Below, piece after piece: positions 8,174 to 16,805 of a stretch of DNA of 64,000 bases. A program made the translations under genes and the position numbers. The stretch's first letter is position 1. Each line of letters opens with the position of its first letter. The notes under the pieces are model-generated. The model saw only the letters and a list, made by a program, of their open reading frames with translations. It was not told the DNA's origin and searched no databases. The DNA comes from Bacteroidales bacterium (lineage in GTDB: Bacteria > Bacteroidota > Bacteroidia > Bacteroidales > UBA932), in assembly GCA_017400135.1 (NCBI GenBank), contig JAFPVJ010000007.1:50197-114196 (forward strand), given 5' to 3'.

Positions 8174-9277
8174 TTACTTCTTTTTCTTTTCTTCGAAAAT
8201 CTGGTTGCCCCGGACCGTCTGGCCCAGATTCACCCCCTCCTTGATCTCGATACGGATGCCGTCGCTCAGACCCGTCTTGACCGGCGTACGCACATAGTCG
8301 GCGCCCTCCCCTTTCACATAGACGAAGGTCGAATCACCGGCGAATTCCAGCGCGCTCTCCGGCACGGAAAGCACCTGGGCGACTTCCTGAAGGACAATCT
8401 CGGCATTGGCGCTGTATCCCGAGCGTATCGTCTGGTCCGCCGGGACCGTGACCGCCGCCTTGATCTCGAACTGGTTGGTGCCGTTGTTCTCCACCGCCTT
8501 CGGCGAAATGTACTCCAGGGTCGCATCGAAGGAATAATCCTGCAGGGCGCCGATGGTGATGATCACGGGCATCCCTTCCGACAGGGAGCCGACCTCGGTC
8601 TCGTCGATGTTGCCGTCGAAGATCAGGTCGTTCATGTTCGCCACCGTAGCGACCGTGGTACCCTCGTTGAGCGTATTGGCCTGGATGACGGAATTACCCA
8701 CTTTGACCGGGATGTCCAGGATCAGGCCCGAGATCGTCGAGCGCACCAGGGTGGAACTCCCGGTCTTGTTGGACGAGGAGACACCGTCCCGGATGACCTC
8801 CAGGGCGTCCTTGGCGGCCGCACGTTCCTCTTTCGCCTGATTTAGCGCCTGGAGCACTTTCTCGTACTCGTCCGCACTTACCAGTTTCTGGTCGTAGAGC
8901 GCCTTTTCACGGTCGTAGTTGGTCTGCGCCTGCCTGAGATTGATGTCAGCAAGCCGTACGCGGCTCTGGGCGGAACTCAGGGAATTCATGTCCGGAATCA
9001 CCTTCAACTTGGCGATGACCTCGTTTTCCTTCACTTCCTGGCCCGCTTCCTTGTACAGTTCGGAAATGATGCCGTTGATCTGGGGCTTGATGTTGACCTC
9101 GTCGCGCGGCTGGATCTTGCCCGTCACGACGGTCGTGCGCCGGATGTCGGCGTTCTCGACCTGCAAATCCTGATACTTGACCTCCTTCGGACGGGATTTC
9201 TTGTACAGGAAGACAAAGGTCCCGATGAAGAGCAACGCCACCAGGGCGATCAAAAAATACCTGAAAAACTTTTTCAT
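8174..9277 (-). CDS. Periplasmic adaptor (membrane fusion protein, HlyD/MacA family)
   Basis: Links the inner-membrane ABC permeases to the TolC channel. The 367-residue product has one N-terminal membrane anchor (about 8-27), a biotinyl-lipoyl-like half motif (ININGIISELYKEAGQEVKENE region, about 65-95), a coiled-coil hairpin (about 100-150) rich in Gln, Ala and Glu, then beta-barrel and membrane-proximal domains. The C-terminus is basic (FEEKKKK). It lies between the second permease and TolC in a MacAB-TolC-like arrangement. Confidence 0.93.
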   Translation of the reverse strand: MKKFFRYFLIALVALLFIGTFVFLYKKSRPKEVKYQDLQVENADIRRTTVVTGKIQPRDEVNIKPQINGIISELYKEAGQEVKENEVIAKLKVIPDMNSLSSAQSRVRLADINLRQAQTNYDREKALYDQKLVSADEYEKVLQALNQAKEERAAAKDALEVIRDGVSSSNKTGSSTLVRSTISGLILDIPVKVGNSVIQANTLNEGTTVATVANMNDLIFDGNIDETEVGSLSEGMPVIITIGALQDYSFDATLEYISPKAVENNGTNQFEIKAAVTVPADQTIRSGYSANAEIVLQEVAQVLSVPESALEFAGDSTFVYVKGEGADYVRTPVKTGLSDGIRIEIKEGVNLGQTVRGNQIFEEKKKK

Positions 9278-9292
9278 ATCGTTTACTTATTA

Positions 9293-10522
9293 TCATTCAT
9301 CTCTCATGGCATCCACCGGTTTGACGGCCATCGCACGCGTGGCCGGAGCCAAGCCCGCCAGCACACCCAGGACCGCCAGGAGCAGCAGGGCGCCGACCGC
9401 GGTCCAGAAGCCGATCTGGAAGCCCGCGTCCGGTTTCAGCGCATCCGCGCCCGAAAGGATCAGTACCGAAATCACTATGCCGAACATGCCCGCGACCAGG
9501 GTCAGCGTCATGCTCTCCAGCATGATCTGGCCCAGGATGTCCCGCGGCGTGGCGCCGATGGCCCGGCGAATGCCGATCTCCGTGGTCCGCTCGCGCACCG
9601 TCACCATCATGATGTTGCTGACACCAATCGCACCGGCCAGCAAGGTACCGAGCCCGACCAGCAGGATCAGGAAATTCAGACCCCGGAACAGGTTGTCCAC
9701 CATGGTGAACAGCTGCTCCGTGTTGATCATGAACAGCGCCTGCTCGTCCGTAGGATCGAAAAGGTGCTCCCGGGCCATGATGCTACGCAGGCGGCTGTTG
9801 AGGGTGGACATCTGCACGCCCTTCTTGCCCGTCAGGCAGATCAGGTCCACGTAATTGCCCCGGTGGTAGATCTTCTGGGCGACCGTGAGCGGAATCGTGA
9901 CCGTCTCGTCGGCCCGCCCGTTGATGCTCATGTTGCCGGCATTGACATCCACGCCCACGACCTGATAGTAAATGGGACCCGCCTGAATGTAGGTGCCGCA
10001 TGGATCTTCCCCTCCAGGGAACAGGGACTCGTAAATGCGCCTGCCGATGACGCAGACCTTGCGTTCCTGCTGCACGTCGGTCTCATTGATATAGCGTCCG
10101 TAGAGGAGTTTCGGCGTCTCGACCTGGTTATAATCGGCCTTTACTCCCTTGACGGAGCAATTGGCCGTCTTCTTGTCATACAGGGCCGTCTGGCCCCAGT
10201 TGCTGACGACGGGTGTCACGACGTCCAGTTCGGGAACCATCAGCTTCAGCCGGTCCACGTCCTTGTAGTACAGGCGCCAGTGACGGTTCTCCTTGAGTCC
10301 CTTCCAGGGTTTGGTGGTCGTTCCGTCGACGAGGATGACCGTGTTGGTGGCGAATCCCTCGAAGTTGGTCATCAGCAACGACTTCAGCCCCTGTCCTCCG
10401 CCCAGCATCGCGAGCAGCATGAACAGACCCCAGAAGATGCCGAAACCGGTCAGCAGGGTACGGCTCTTGTTGCGCAAGAGCGTATCCAGGATTTCCTTGA
10501 AACTGTCACGGTCGAACTTCAT
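9293..10522 (-). CDS. MacB/FtsX-type ABC transporter permease (second copy)
   Basis: Inner-membrane subunit of the exporter. Topology is typical: an N-terminal helix (about 22-45), a large periplasmic MacB_PCD domain (about 50-280), then three C-terminal helices in the FtsX domain with the cytoplasmic motif TEIGIRRAIGATPRDI that contacts the ATPase. 409 residues. It is related to the permease gene immediately upstream, with a single base between them, so the operon holds a heterodimeric permease pair. Confidence 0.93.
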   Translation of the reverse strand: MKFDRDSFKEILDTLLRNKSRTLLTGFGIFWGLFMLLAMLGGGQGLKSLLMTNFEGFATNTVILVDGTTTKPWKGLKENRHWRLYYKDVDRLKLMVPELDVVTPVVSNWGQTALYDKKTANCSVKGVKADYNQVETPKLLYGRYINETDVQQERKVCVIGRRIYESLFPGGEDPCGTYIQAGPIYYQVVGVDVNAGNMSINGRADETVTIPLTVAQKIYHRGNYVDLICLTGKKGVQMSTLNSRLRSIMAREHLFDPTDEQALFMINTEQLFTMVDNLFRGLNFLILLVGLGTLLAGAIGVSNIMMVTVRERTTEIGIRRAIGATPRDILGQIMLESMTLTLVAGMFGIVISVLILSGADALKPDAGFQIGFWTAVGALLLLAVLGVLAGLAPATRAMAVKPVDAMRDE

Positions 10523-10523
10523 G

Positions 10524-11792
10524 TCATTCTGCCCTCAGGGCTTCTATGGGTCTAACACGGGCCGCCTTGACGGCCGGGAACAAGCCGGCGACGGTTCCTG
10601 CCACGATCAACAGGAGGGTGGCTTCCAGGGCCACGTCCACGCCGACGAAGGGGTCTTTCAGCATTTGGACGGACTCTCCCAACAATTCCATGCGGGATGC
10701 GCCCACGGTCGCGTTCAGTACTTCACAGGCCACCAGTCCCAGGATCATCCCGACATAGCCGAATACGGCCGTGATCGAGACGCTCTCCGCGATGATCAGC
10801 TTGGTGATCTGCCAGGGATTGGCACCGATCGCCTTGCGGATGCCGAATTCACGCGTGCGCTCCTTGACCGTGATGAGCATAATGTTGCTCACGCCCACGA
10901 TGCCGCTCAGCAGGGTGAACAGGCCGATGATCCAGAGGGCGGTCCGCAGGATGCCGGTCGCCTTCTCCATCTGTAGGTTCTGCGTGTAGCGGTTCCAGAT
11001 CCAGAGGGCGGCCTTGTCGCCCGGATCTGCACGGTGGCGGGTCAGGATGGCAGCCCGGTAACTATCTTCGAACGCGGTGTTTTCCTTCTCCGTATCCAAG
11101 CCGTGGAAGGTGAAATGGATGCTTTCCAGCACATCGCCCTTTTGATATATGGTACGCAGGGTGGTGAAGGGGAGATAGATGGATTCCCACATCGAATCCT
11201 CCCGCGACTTGTACACGCCGACCACCCGGTACATCAGGTTGCCGATCTTGATGTAGCGGCCCACCATCCCCTCGTAATCCGTCTTCCCGTCCAGCAGGTT
11301 CTTCACGTGGCTCATCGCCAGCAGGGCGACCTTCTTGCTGCCGGAAATGTCCTGCGGATTGAGCGGGCGGCCGGCCACGATCTCGATCTTGTTCATTTCC
11401 TCATACTCAGGGTAGATGCCGCGCAGATGGCCATCCATATTGCGCTTGCCATAGTTGACCTTCATTCCGCTCTGGTCGATCGATGCGCTGACATGGTCGA
11501 TGTTTTCCGAGAAAAGGCTGCTTCGGGTGATGGCCAGGTCCTTCTGGTCCAGGCGGATGTAACGTCCGCTTTTCAGGCCGTCGTGAGGGATTGAGGTGAA
11601 CCAGCCGTTGATCTCCATCGTATTGACCAGGACATCGTCACCCTGACTCAGGAATGCGTTCATCAGGCCGTTTCCCGCGCCCAGCAGCACGATGATCATG
11701 AAGATGCCCCACGCCACCGAGAAGCCGGTGAGCGCGGTGCGCAGCTTGTTGCGCCGCAGGGATTCGAGGATTTCGGTCAGGAGGTCACGCAT
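10524..11792 (-). CDS. MacB/FtsX-type ABC transporter permease (first copy)
   Basis: Partner permease of the gene at 9293, with the same layout: helix near 20-42, periplasmic MacB_PCD domain, and three C-terminal helices with REFGIRKAIGANPWQI as the ATPase-coupling motif. 422 residues. Its start codon shares the last base of the ATPase gene's stop (position 11792), so it is translationally coupled. Two non-identical permeases with a separate ATPase is the common Bacteroidota form of this exporter, unlike E. coli MacB where ATPase and permease are fused. Confidence 0.93.
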   Translation of the reverse strand: MRDLLTEILESLRRNKLRTALTGFSVAWGIFMIIVLLGAGNGLMNAFLSQGDDVLVNTMEINGWFTSIPHDGLKSGRYIRLDQKDLAITRSSLFSENIDHVSASIDQSGMKVNYGKRNMDGHLRGIYPEYEEMNKIEIVAGRPLNPQDISGSKKVALLAMSHVKNLLDGKTDYEGMVGRYIKIGNLMYRVVGVYKSREDSMWESIYLPFTTLRTIYQKGDVLESIHFTFHGLDTEKENTAFEDSYRAAILTRHRADPGDKAALWIWNRYTQNLQMEKATGILRTALWIIGLFTLLSGIVGVSNIMLITVKERTREFGIRKAIGANPWQITKLIIAESVSITAVFGYVGMILGLVACEVLNATVGASRMELLGESVQMLKDPFVGVDVALEATLLLIVAGTVAGLFPAVKAARVRPIEALRAE

Positions 11793-12514
11793 TATTTCAT
11801 CACGGTATCGCGGCCGAAGGCGGAGGCCTCGTGGCGTTTGTTCATTTCAATCTCACCGATGATACCGTCCTTGATGTGGATGATCTTATCAGTGCAGTTG
11901 GCCACCCCGCTCTCGTGGGTCACGACGATGATCGTCATTCCCTCCTGCTTGTTGAGCGAGGTCAGCAAGTCCATCACCTCGACGCTGGTCTTGGAATCGA
12001 GGGCACCGGTCGGCTCGTCGGCCAGGATGATGCGGGGCCGGGTGATCAGGGCACGGGCGATCGCCACGCGCTGTTTCTGCCCGCCGGACATCTCGTTGGG
12101 ATAATGGTGGGACCAGTCCTTCAGCCCCAGCTTGTCCAGGTATTCCATCGCCTGCTCGTGACGCTTCTTGCGCGGAACGCCCTGGTAGAAGAGCGGCAGT
12201 TCCACGTTCTCCACAGCCGTCTTGAAGGGGATCAGGTTGAAGGACTGGAAGATGAATCCGATCATCCGGTTCCTGTAATCGGCGGCCTCCCGCTCGCTCA
12301 GGTTCCGGATCAGGGCACCGTCCAACCAGTACTCGCCCGTATCGTAATTGTCCAGGATTCCCAGGATATTGAGCAGGGTCGACTTGCCGGACCCGGACGC
12401 GCCCATGATGGAGACGAATTCGCCTTTATCAATGGAAAGGTCTATCCCCTTCAGCACATGGAGCGGCTGTCCGTTGTCGTAGGTCTTGTTGACACCTTTC
12501 AGTTCAATCAGCAT
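11792..12514 (-). CDS. ABC transporter ATP-binding protein (MacB/LolD type)
   Basis: Motor subunit of the exporter. The 240-residue product has Walker A GASGSGKST (38-46), the ABC signature MSGGQKQR (about 142-149), Walker B with ILADEPTGALDSKT, and the H-loop VTHE. The signature and the sequence after Walker B are those of the MacB/LolD/FtsE group. It is the first gene of the five-gene operon and is preceded by a near-perfect Bacteroidota promoter. Confidence 0.95.
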   Translation of the reverse strand: MLIELKGVNKTYDNGQPLHVLKGIDLSIDKGEFVSIMGASGSGKSTLLNILGILDNYDTGEYWLDGALIRNLSEREAADYRNRMIGFIFQSFNLIPFKTAVENVELPLFYQGVPRKKRHEQAMEYLDKLGLKDWSHHYPNEMSGGQKQRVAIARALITRPRIILADEPTGALDSKTSVEVMDLLTSLNKQEGMTIIVVTHESGVANCTDKIIHIKDGIIGEIEMNKRHEASAFGRDTVMK

Positions 12515-12547
12515 AAAAAACTACTGTATTAGTTCAATAGGACACTG

Positions 12548-12578
12548 CAAAGGTAAGAAGAAAAAAGTATCCTGCAAA
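12548..12578 (-). promoter_or_regulatory. Promoter of the ABC efflux operon
   Basis: On the minus strand a TTTG -33 element (12575-12578) is followed by 19 bases and a TACCTTTG -7 box (12548-12555), the consensus Bacteroidota promoter. Transcription would start about 25-30 bases before the ATPase start codon. Confidence 0.75.
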
Positions 12579-12613
12579 TTTTTTCATCAAAAAGTATGCA
12601 GAAAAATGCAGGA
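12562..12613. promoter_or_regulatory. Candidate operator repeats upstream of the efflux operon
   Basis: An inverted repeat TCCTGCA (12570-12576) / TGCAGGA (12607-12613) and a direct repeat AAAAAGTAT (12562-12570 and 12589-12597) overlap and flank the -33 element. Such a cluster in a short intergenic region is consistent with regulator binding sites, but no regulator gene adjoins it. Also possible: chance in an AT-rich stretch. Confidence 0.35.
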
Positions 12614-12639
12614 TTTGGGAAAAAGCGGACCGAATCCGC

Positions 12640-13308
12640 CTATTTGATATAGGATTTGACGATGCCTTCTATGACTTTGTACGCATCCATCGTCAGATGG
12701 ACGCCGTCGGGGCTGTATTCCGGGCGGATGCCGTTGGTCGGGCTCTTGAGCGCGTCAAAGTAATTGACGTAGGTGACACCGCGGGTCTTGGCGGCGTAGG
12801 CTGCCAGTTCGGCGTTGATACCCATGATGATCTCCGACGGGTCCTCGGTCATCAGTTTGGACCAATGGTAGCGGTTGACGGGGGTGATGGAGCAAAGCAG
12901 CACCTTGATCTTGTTGGCACGGGCCAGCTCGCACATCGAGATGAGGTTTTCGACGATCTTTTCCGGAGCAATCAGGCCGTTGTTGCCCGCAATGTCATTC
13001 GTGCCGGCCAGGATGGCGACATATTTCGGATGCAGGTTGATGACGTCCGAACGGAAGCGGACCAGCATCTGGGCGGTCGTCTGGCCGCTGATGCCGCGCG
13101 CCTGGTAATTGTTGTCAGTAAAGAAGGCGGCGTCCCTCCACCACTGCTCGGTGATGGAATCCCCCATGAAAACAGCCTTCGGCCGGACGGTCACGGCGGC
13201 ATTGTCCGCGGCATAGCGGTCGGTGTGGGCCCAGTCCTTGACCGGCTCCTGCGCCAGCGCAGTGGAAGCAAGCAGTAAGCTCATGGCAATCAGTATCAGT
13301 TTCTTCAT
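12640..13308 (-). CDS. Secreted SGNH/GDSL-family hydrolase
   Basis: Predicted periplasmic or secreted esterase (carbohydrate esterase or lipase-like). The 222-residue product has a Sec signal peptide (MKKLILIAMSLLLASTALAQ), the GDS block FMGDSIT (about 48-54), the G block GISGQTT (about 77-83), the N block GTNDIAGN (about 102-109) and the C-terminal catalytic DGVHL (about 203-207). All four SGNH residues are present. It is clearly related to the lipoprotein esterase at 42323, e.g. shared GISG-TT-QML and GTNDIA blocks. It stands alone and diverges from the hemerythrin/LuxR regulator, which could control it. Confidence 0.9.
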   Translation of the reverse strand: MKKLILIAMSLLLASTALAQEPVKDWAHTDRYAADNAAVTVRPKAVFMGDSITEQWWRDAAFFTDNNYQARGISGQTTAQMLVRFRSDVINLHPKYVAILAGTNDIAGNNGLIAPEKIVENLISMCELARANKIKVLLCSITPVNRYHWSKLMTEDPSEIIMGINAELAAYAAKTRGVTYVNYFDALKSPTNGIRPEYSPDGVHLTMDAYKVIEGIVKSYIK

Positions 13309-13333
13309 GGCACAATACGGTTTTAGCTGAAAA

Positions 13334-13361
13334 CAAATTTAACAATAATTACGTAAATTTG
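13334..13361. promoter_or_regulatory. Overlapping divergent promoters in an inverted repeat
   Basis: TAAATTTG boxes occur on the minus strand (13334-13341, for the SGNH hydrolase) and on the plus strand (13354-13361, for the regulator), forming an inverted repeat with a 12-base centre. Each -33 region must overlap the other gene's -7 box, so the two polymerases would compete. The plus box ends 5 bases before the regulator ATG, so the mRNA would be nearly leaderless. Confidence 0.6.
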
Positions 13362-13366
13362 TCACG

Positions 13367-14308
13367 ATGAACCTGAAGAATCCCAAATTCACCACCCAGA
13401 CCAAACTCGCCGAGATGCTCGACCGGGATCCTTCCCTGCTCGATGTCCTGGACCGTCTGGGCATACGCCTGGGTTTCGGCGAGCGCACCCTGGGCGAGGC
13501 GGCCGAATGCGCCGGACTGGATCCGGAAACGACCTGCCTGATCTGCAACGTTTACACCTTCGAAGACTACAAGCCCGACCCGGAAACGCTCCTGCGCGGC
13601 CGGATCACTGATGTCGTCAAATATATCCGCCATTCGCACCAAAGCTATCTGACCACCGAACTGGTCTGGCTGGAGCGCTCGATCGGCACCCTTATCGCCC
13701 CTTTCGGCGAGAAGCAGCAGAAGGTCATCTGGCGCTTCTTCAACGAGTACAAGGCCGAGCTTGAAAAGCATTTCGCCTTTGAGGAAGAAGAGGTGCTGCC
13801 CTACATCCAGGACCTCCTGTTCGGCCGTGATACCAAGGGTTTCACGATCTCGCAGTTCGCCGACAACCACAGCAACATCGACGAGAAGCTCGGCGACCTC
13901 AAAAACCTGGTGATGAAGACCTTGCCAGAGACGGGCGACGACGCGCTGCGCGGCGAGGTCCTGCGCTTTCTTTTCCGGCTGCAGCATGACCTGGAGTGCC
14001 ATACGCTCGTCGAGGACCGCATCCTGACCCCGATGGCCTGGTACATCGAGCATCCGCAGACCGTGCGGAGCCGTGACAGGCAGGAGCACACGGAACGGGA
14101 AGAACTTTCCGAACGCGAGAAGGAGATCCTCGTCAGCGTGGCGAAGGGCATGCTCAACAAGGAAATCGCCGACCAGTACAACATTTCGATCCATACCGTC
14201 ATCTCGCACCGCAAGAACATCACCCGAAAGACCGGCATCAAGACGGTCGCTGGCCTGACGGTCTATGCCCTGCTCAACGGACTGATCGACATCAACACGG
14301 TAGAATGA
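13367..14308 (+). CDS. Hemerythrin-domain LuxR-type transcriptional regulator
   Basis: Predicted cytoplasmic transcription factor that senses oxygen, nitric oxide or redox state through a di-iron centre. Residues 1-70 resemble the N-terminal region of ScdA/RIC-type repair proteins. Residues 80-220 form a hemerythrin four-helix bundle with plausible iron ligands H89 or H91, H135, E139, H168, H207, H212 and D217. Residues 247-305 are a LuxR/NarL helix-turn-helix (LSEREKEILVSVAKGMLNKEIA). The domains are seen in sequence; the ligand and targets are inferred. The stop overlaps the queH start (ATGA), so it heads a coupled run of four genes and may also control the divergent SGNH gene. Confidence 0.88.
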   Translation: MNLKNPKFTTQTKLAEMLDRDPSLLDVLDRLGIRLGFGERTLGEAAECAGLDPETTCLICNVYTFEDYKPDPETLLRGRITDVVKYIRHSHQSYLTTELVWLERSIGTLIAPFGEKQQKVIWRFFNEYKAELEKHFAFEEEEVLPYIQDLLFGRDTKGFTISQFADNHSNIDEKLGDLKNLVMKTLPETGDDALRGEVLRFLFRLQHDLECHTLVEDRILTPMAWYIEHPQTVRSRDRQEHTEREELSEREKEILVSVAKGMLNKEIADQYNISIHTVISHRKNITRKTGIKTVAGLTVYALLNGLIDINTVE

Positions 14309-14919
14309 AAAAGAAGCGCACGGAGGCTGTGGGCATCGCGTCCGAGGTGCCCGGCGGCGGGAGTCAAGTCCTGCTGCACGCCTGTTGCGCGCCTTGCGCC
14401 TCAGCCATCGTGGAATGCCTGGTCCAGGGAGGCGTCGAGCCCGTGCTCTTTTATTCCAATTCCAATATCGTCCCGCGGGAAGAGTATGAGCACCGGCGGG
14501 ACGAGTGCGCGCGCTACGCCCTGCACTGGGGCCTCCCCTTCGTCGAAGACGAATACGACCACGAGGCCTGGCGGGCGGCCGTAAAAGGCCTGGAAGACGA
14601 ACCGGAGCGCGGCGCCCGCTGCCTGCAGTGTTTCCGCTACCGCCTCTCCCGGGCGGCGGCATACTCGCAGGACCACGGCCTGAAGGTGCTTTCCACCACC
14701 CTGGCGTCTTCCCGCTGGAAGCGGCTGGACCAAGTCGGCCAGGCCGGCGCCGAAGCTTGCGAGGCCTTCCCGGAAGTCTGCTGGTGGGACCGCAACTGGC
14801 GTAAGGGCGGTCTCCAGGAACGTCGGGGCGAGCTCATACGGGAGATGGATTTCTACAATCAGCGCTACTGCGGCTGCGAGTTCAGCCAGGCCCATTTGAA
14901 AGAAGATGAACAACCTTGA
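14305..14919 (+). CDS. queH: Epoxyqueuosine reductase QueH
   Basis: Reduces epoxyqueuosine to queuosine in tRNA, the last step of queuosine synthesis, and is a non-homologous replacement for QueG. The 204-residue product carries the family cysteine motifs: LLHACCAPCASA (about 22-33), RCLQCFRYRL (about 100-109) and QRYCGCEFS (about 187-195), which bind iron-sulfur and a second iron. It overlaps the regulator stop by 4 bases and the CYTH gene start by 14 bases, so translation is coupled on both sides. Confidence 0.92.
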   Translation: MKKKRTEAVGIASEVPGGGSQVLLHACCAPCASAIVECLVQGGVEPVLFYSNSNIVPREEYEHRRDECARYALHWGLPFVEDEYDHEAWRAAVKGLEDEPERGARCLQCFRYRLSRAAAYSQDHGLKVLSTTLASSRWKRLDQVGQAGAEACEAFPEVCWWDRNWRKGGLQERRGELIREMDFYNQRYCGCEFSQAHLKEDEQP

Positions 14920-15382
14920 GATAGAACGCAAGTTCCTGGTATCCGGGGACTTCAAGAGTGAAGCGGTCAGCTCGACCCACATCCGCCAGGCCTACATCAA
15001 CCAGGCCGGAGGCCGGACTGTGCGCGTGCGCATCCGCGACGAAAAGGCTTACCTGACCATCAAGGGGCCAAGCCTCGACGGCGGTCTGAGCCGTTTCGAG
15101 TGGGAAATCGAGATCCCAGTCACGGATGCGGAGCAGCTGCTCGAACTGCGCGTGTCGGCTGTCATCGACAAACGACGCTACCTTGTCCCTTTCGGCGGCC
15201 ACACCTTCGAGGTGGATGAGTTTTACGGGGACAACGAAGGGCTGGTGATGGCGGAAGTAGAGCTTGCGGAGCCCTCCGAGACCTTTGAGAAGCCGGACTG
15301 GCTCGGACAGGAGGTGACCGGCGACACCCACTACTACAATTCGCACCTATCGCGTCATCCTTATAAAGAATGGGCGGAATGA
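14906..15382 (+). CDS. CYTH-domain protein (class IV adenylate cyclase / triphosphatase fold)
   Basis: Probable metal-dependent enzyme acting on triphosphate compounds, such as a tripolyphosphatase or nucleotide triphosphatase. The ExExK signature EIERK is at residues 5-9. Alternating basic and acidic strands follow (RVRIRDEKAYLTIKG, FEWEIEIP, KRRYLVPF, FEVDEF, AEVELAEP), the inside of the beta-tunnel. 158 residues is the short bacterial single-domain form. The start overlaps queH by 14 bases; the stop overlaps the symporter start (ATGA). Confidence 0.9.
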   Translation: MNNLEIERKFLVSGDFKSEAVSSTHIRQAYINQAGGRTVRVRIRDEKAYLTIKGPSLDGGLSRFEWEIEIPVTDAEQLLELRVSAVIDKRRYLVPFGGHTFEVDEFYGDNEGLVMAEVELAEPSETFEKPDWLGQEVTGDTHYYNSHLSRHPYKEWAE

Positions 15383-16626
15383 ATACTTTTCTGAAGAATT
15401 ACGGCTCCACGCTCCTGCTGCTCGCCGGCATCATCCTGGGCGCCCTGTGCGGCGTTTTCTGGCCCCAGGCGGCCCATGCCGTCAAGCCAATCGGTGAGAT
15501 ATTCCTCAACCTCATCTTCGTGATGATCGTCCCGCTGGTGTTTTTCAGCACGGCGTCATCCATCTGCAAGCTGCGGGGTTCCGGCATGCTGGGGCGCACG
15601 GTCGTCACCATCCTGGCGGTATTCCTCGGGATGTCTCTGATCGCGGCCCTGGTCGGACTCCTGGGCACGGCGCGGGTCCAGCTGGTGCTGCCCTCGGAAT
15701 GGGACTGGATGCCCGGATCGGTGCAGGAAGGGGCTGGCCAGGGAACCGTTCCGATCGCAGAGGCTATCGTCGGGGCGCTGACCGCCTCGGACTTCAGCCT
15801 CCTGCTCTCGAAGGAGCACATGCTGGCCCTGGTGATCTTCTCGGCCCTGTTCGGCTATGCCGTCGGGGCAGCCGGGGAAAAGGGCGCAGTCATGGAGCGT
15901 TTCATCCTGTCGGGGAGCGAAGTGATGATGAAGATGGTGTCGCTCGTGATGGTGCTGGCGCCCATCGGTCTGGGCTGCTATTTCGCCGATACGATCGCGT
16001 CCGTGGGGGCCAGCCTGCTGGGCGGCTACCTGCGGGTGTTGCTGCTTTACCTGGCGCTGACGCTGCTGTTCTTCTTTGTCATCAACAGTTTGTATGTGTG
16101 GCTCGCCGGAGGGCGTGGCCGGAGCCGCTGGGAGACCTTGAAGACATATTGGGCCCATATCTGGGAGCCGGCGGCCACGGCGGCGGGTACGGTCAGCAGC
16201 GCGGCGACGATGCCTTCCGCGATGGCAGCCACGCAGCGGATGGGAGTCGCGCCTGAAATCGCCGAATCGGTCATTCCGCTGGGGACAAACATCCATAAGG
16301 ACGGATCCGTGCTGGGCGCCGTGTTCAAGATCGTCTTCCTGATGGCGCTGGTCGGGCGTCCGGTCAGCGGGGCGGGCACGCTGCTCGCCATCGTGGGCGT
16401 CGCCTTGCTGGAGGCCGTCGTGCTGAGCGCGGTTCCGAGCGGCGGCCTGACAGGCGAGGTGTTCATCTGCTCCGTGATGGGCTTCAGCCCCGAGATGGTC
16501 GGTATCATCGTCGTGATCGGGGCCATCATCGACATTCCGGCGACCCTGCTCAATGTCAACGGCAATGTCGTGGCTGCGCTACTGGTGGACCGGCTGGGGA
16601 TGCGGAAGAAAACGAAAGAAGAATAA
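15379..16626 (+). CDS. Dicarboxylate/amino-acid:cation symporter (DAACS family)
   Basis: Inner-membrane sodium- or proton-coupled importer for dicarboxylates or acidic amino acids. About eight helices plus re-entrant loops fill 415 residues. The family's serine-rich motif is recognisable as AGTVSSAATMPSAMAA, and the substrate motif as PLGTNIHKDGSVLGAVFKIVF. I use the ATG at 15379 because it overlaps the CYTH stop as ATGA; an in-frame ATG at 15370 would add three residues. The substrate motif departs from the usual GATINMDG form seen in the second symporter at 36599, so specificity probably differs. Confidence 0.9.
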   Translation: MNTFLKNYGSTLLLLAGIILGALCGVFWPQAAHAVKPIGEIFLNLIFVMIVPLVFFSTASSICKLRGSGMLGRTVVTILAVFLGMSLIAALVGLLGTARVQLVLPSEWDWMPGSVQEGAGQGTVPIAEAIVGALTASDFSLLLSKEHMLALVIFSALFGYAVGAAGEKGAVMERFILSGSEVMMKMVSLVMVLAPIGLGCYFADTIASVGASLLGGYLRVLLLYLALTLLFFFVINSLYVWLAGGRGRSRWETLKTYWAHIWEPAATAAGTVSSAATMPSAMAATQRMGVAPEIAESVIPLGTNIHKDGSVLGAVFKIVFLMALVGRPVSGAGTLLAIVGVALLEAVVLSAVPSGGLTGEVFICSVMGFSPEMVGIIVVIGAIIDIPATLLNVNGNVVAALLVDRLGMRKKTKEE

Positions 16627-16639
16627 AAAGCACGAATTA

Positions 16640-16669
16640 TTGGAAATATAAAAATAAGTCGTATCTTTG
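16640..16669 (+). promoter_or_regulatory. Promoter of tRNA-Ala
   Basis: TTG (16640-16642), 19 bases, then the -7 box TATCTTTG (16662-16669), ending 10 bases before the mature tRNA 5' end. Consensus spacing for Bacteroidota. Confidence 0.7.
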
Positions 16670-16679
16670 CAGTCCCAAT

Positions 16680-16752
16680 GGGGTATTAGCTCAGTTGGTA
16701 GAGCGTTTGAATGGCATTCAAAAGGTCAGCGGTTCGATTCCGCTATGCTCCA
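16680..16752 (+). tRNA. tRNA-Ala (anticodon GGC)
   Basis: A full 73-base cloverleaf can be folded by eye. The acceptor stem GGGGTAT/ATGCTCC includes the alanine identity pair G3:U70. The D arm is GCTC/GAGC, the anticodon stem TTTGA/TCAAA encloses loop ATGGCAT (anticodon GGC), and the T arm is AGCGG/CCGCT around TTCGATT. The discriminator is A, and CCA is not encoded. It has its own promoter and is followed by a strong terminator. Confidence 0.96.
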
Positions 16753-16753
16753 C

Positions 16754-16788
16754 AAAAAAGGTCCGGACAGCCGTCCGGGCCTTTTTTG
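16754..16788. terminator. Bidirectional intrinsic terminator after tRNA-Ala
   Basis: Inverted repeat GGTCCGGAC / GTCCGGGCC with one G:U pair and a 4-base loop, flanked by A6 on the left and T6 on the right. It can therefore end the tRNA transcript (plus) and the convergent exonuclease transcript (minus). Confidence 0.85.
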
Positions 16789-16805
16789 TTGGAGCATGTA
16801 TACCT

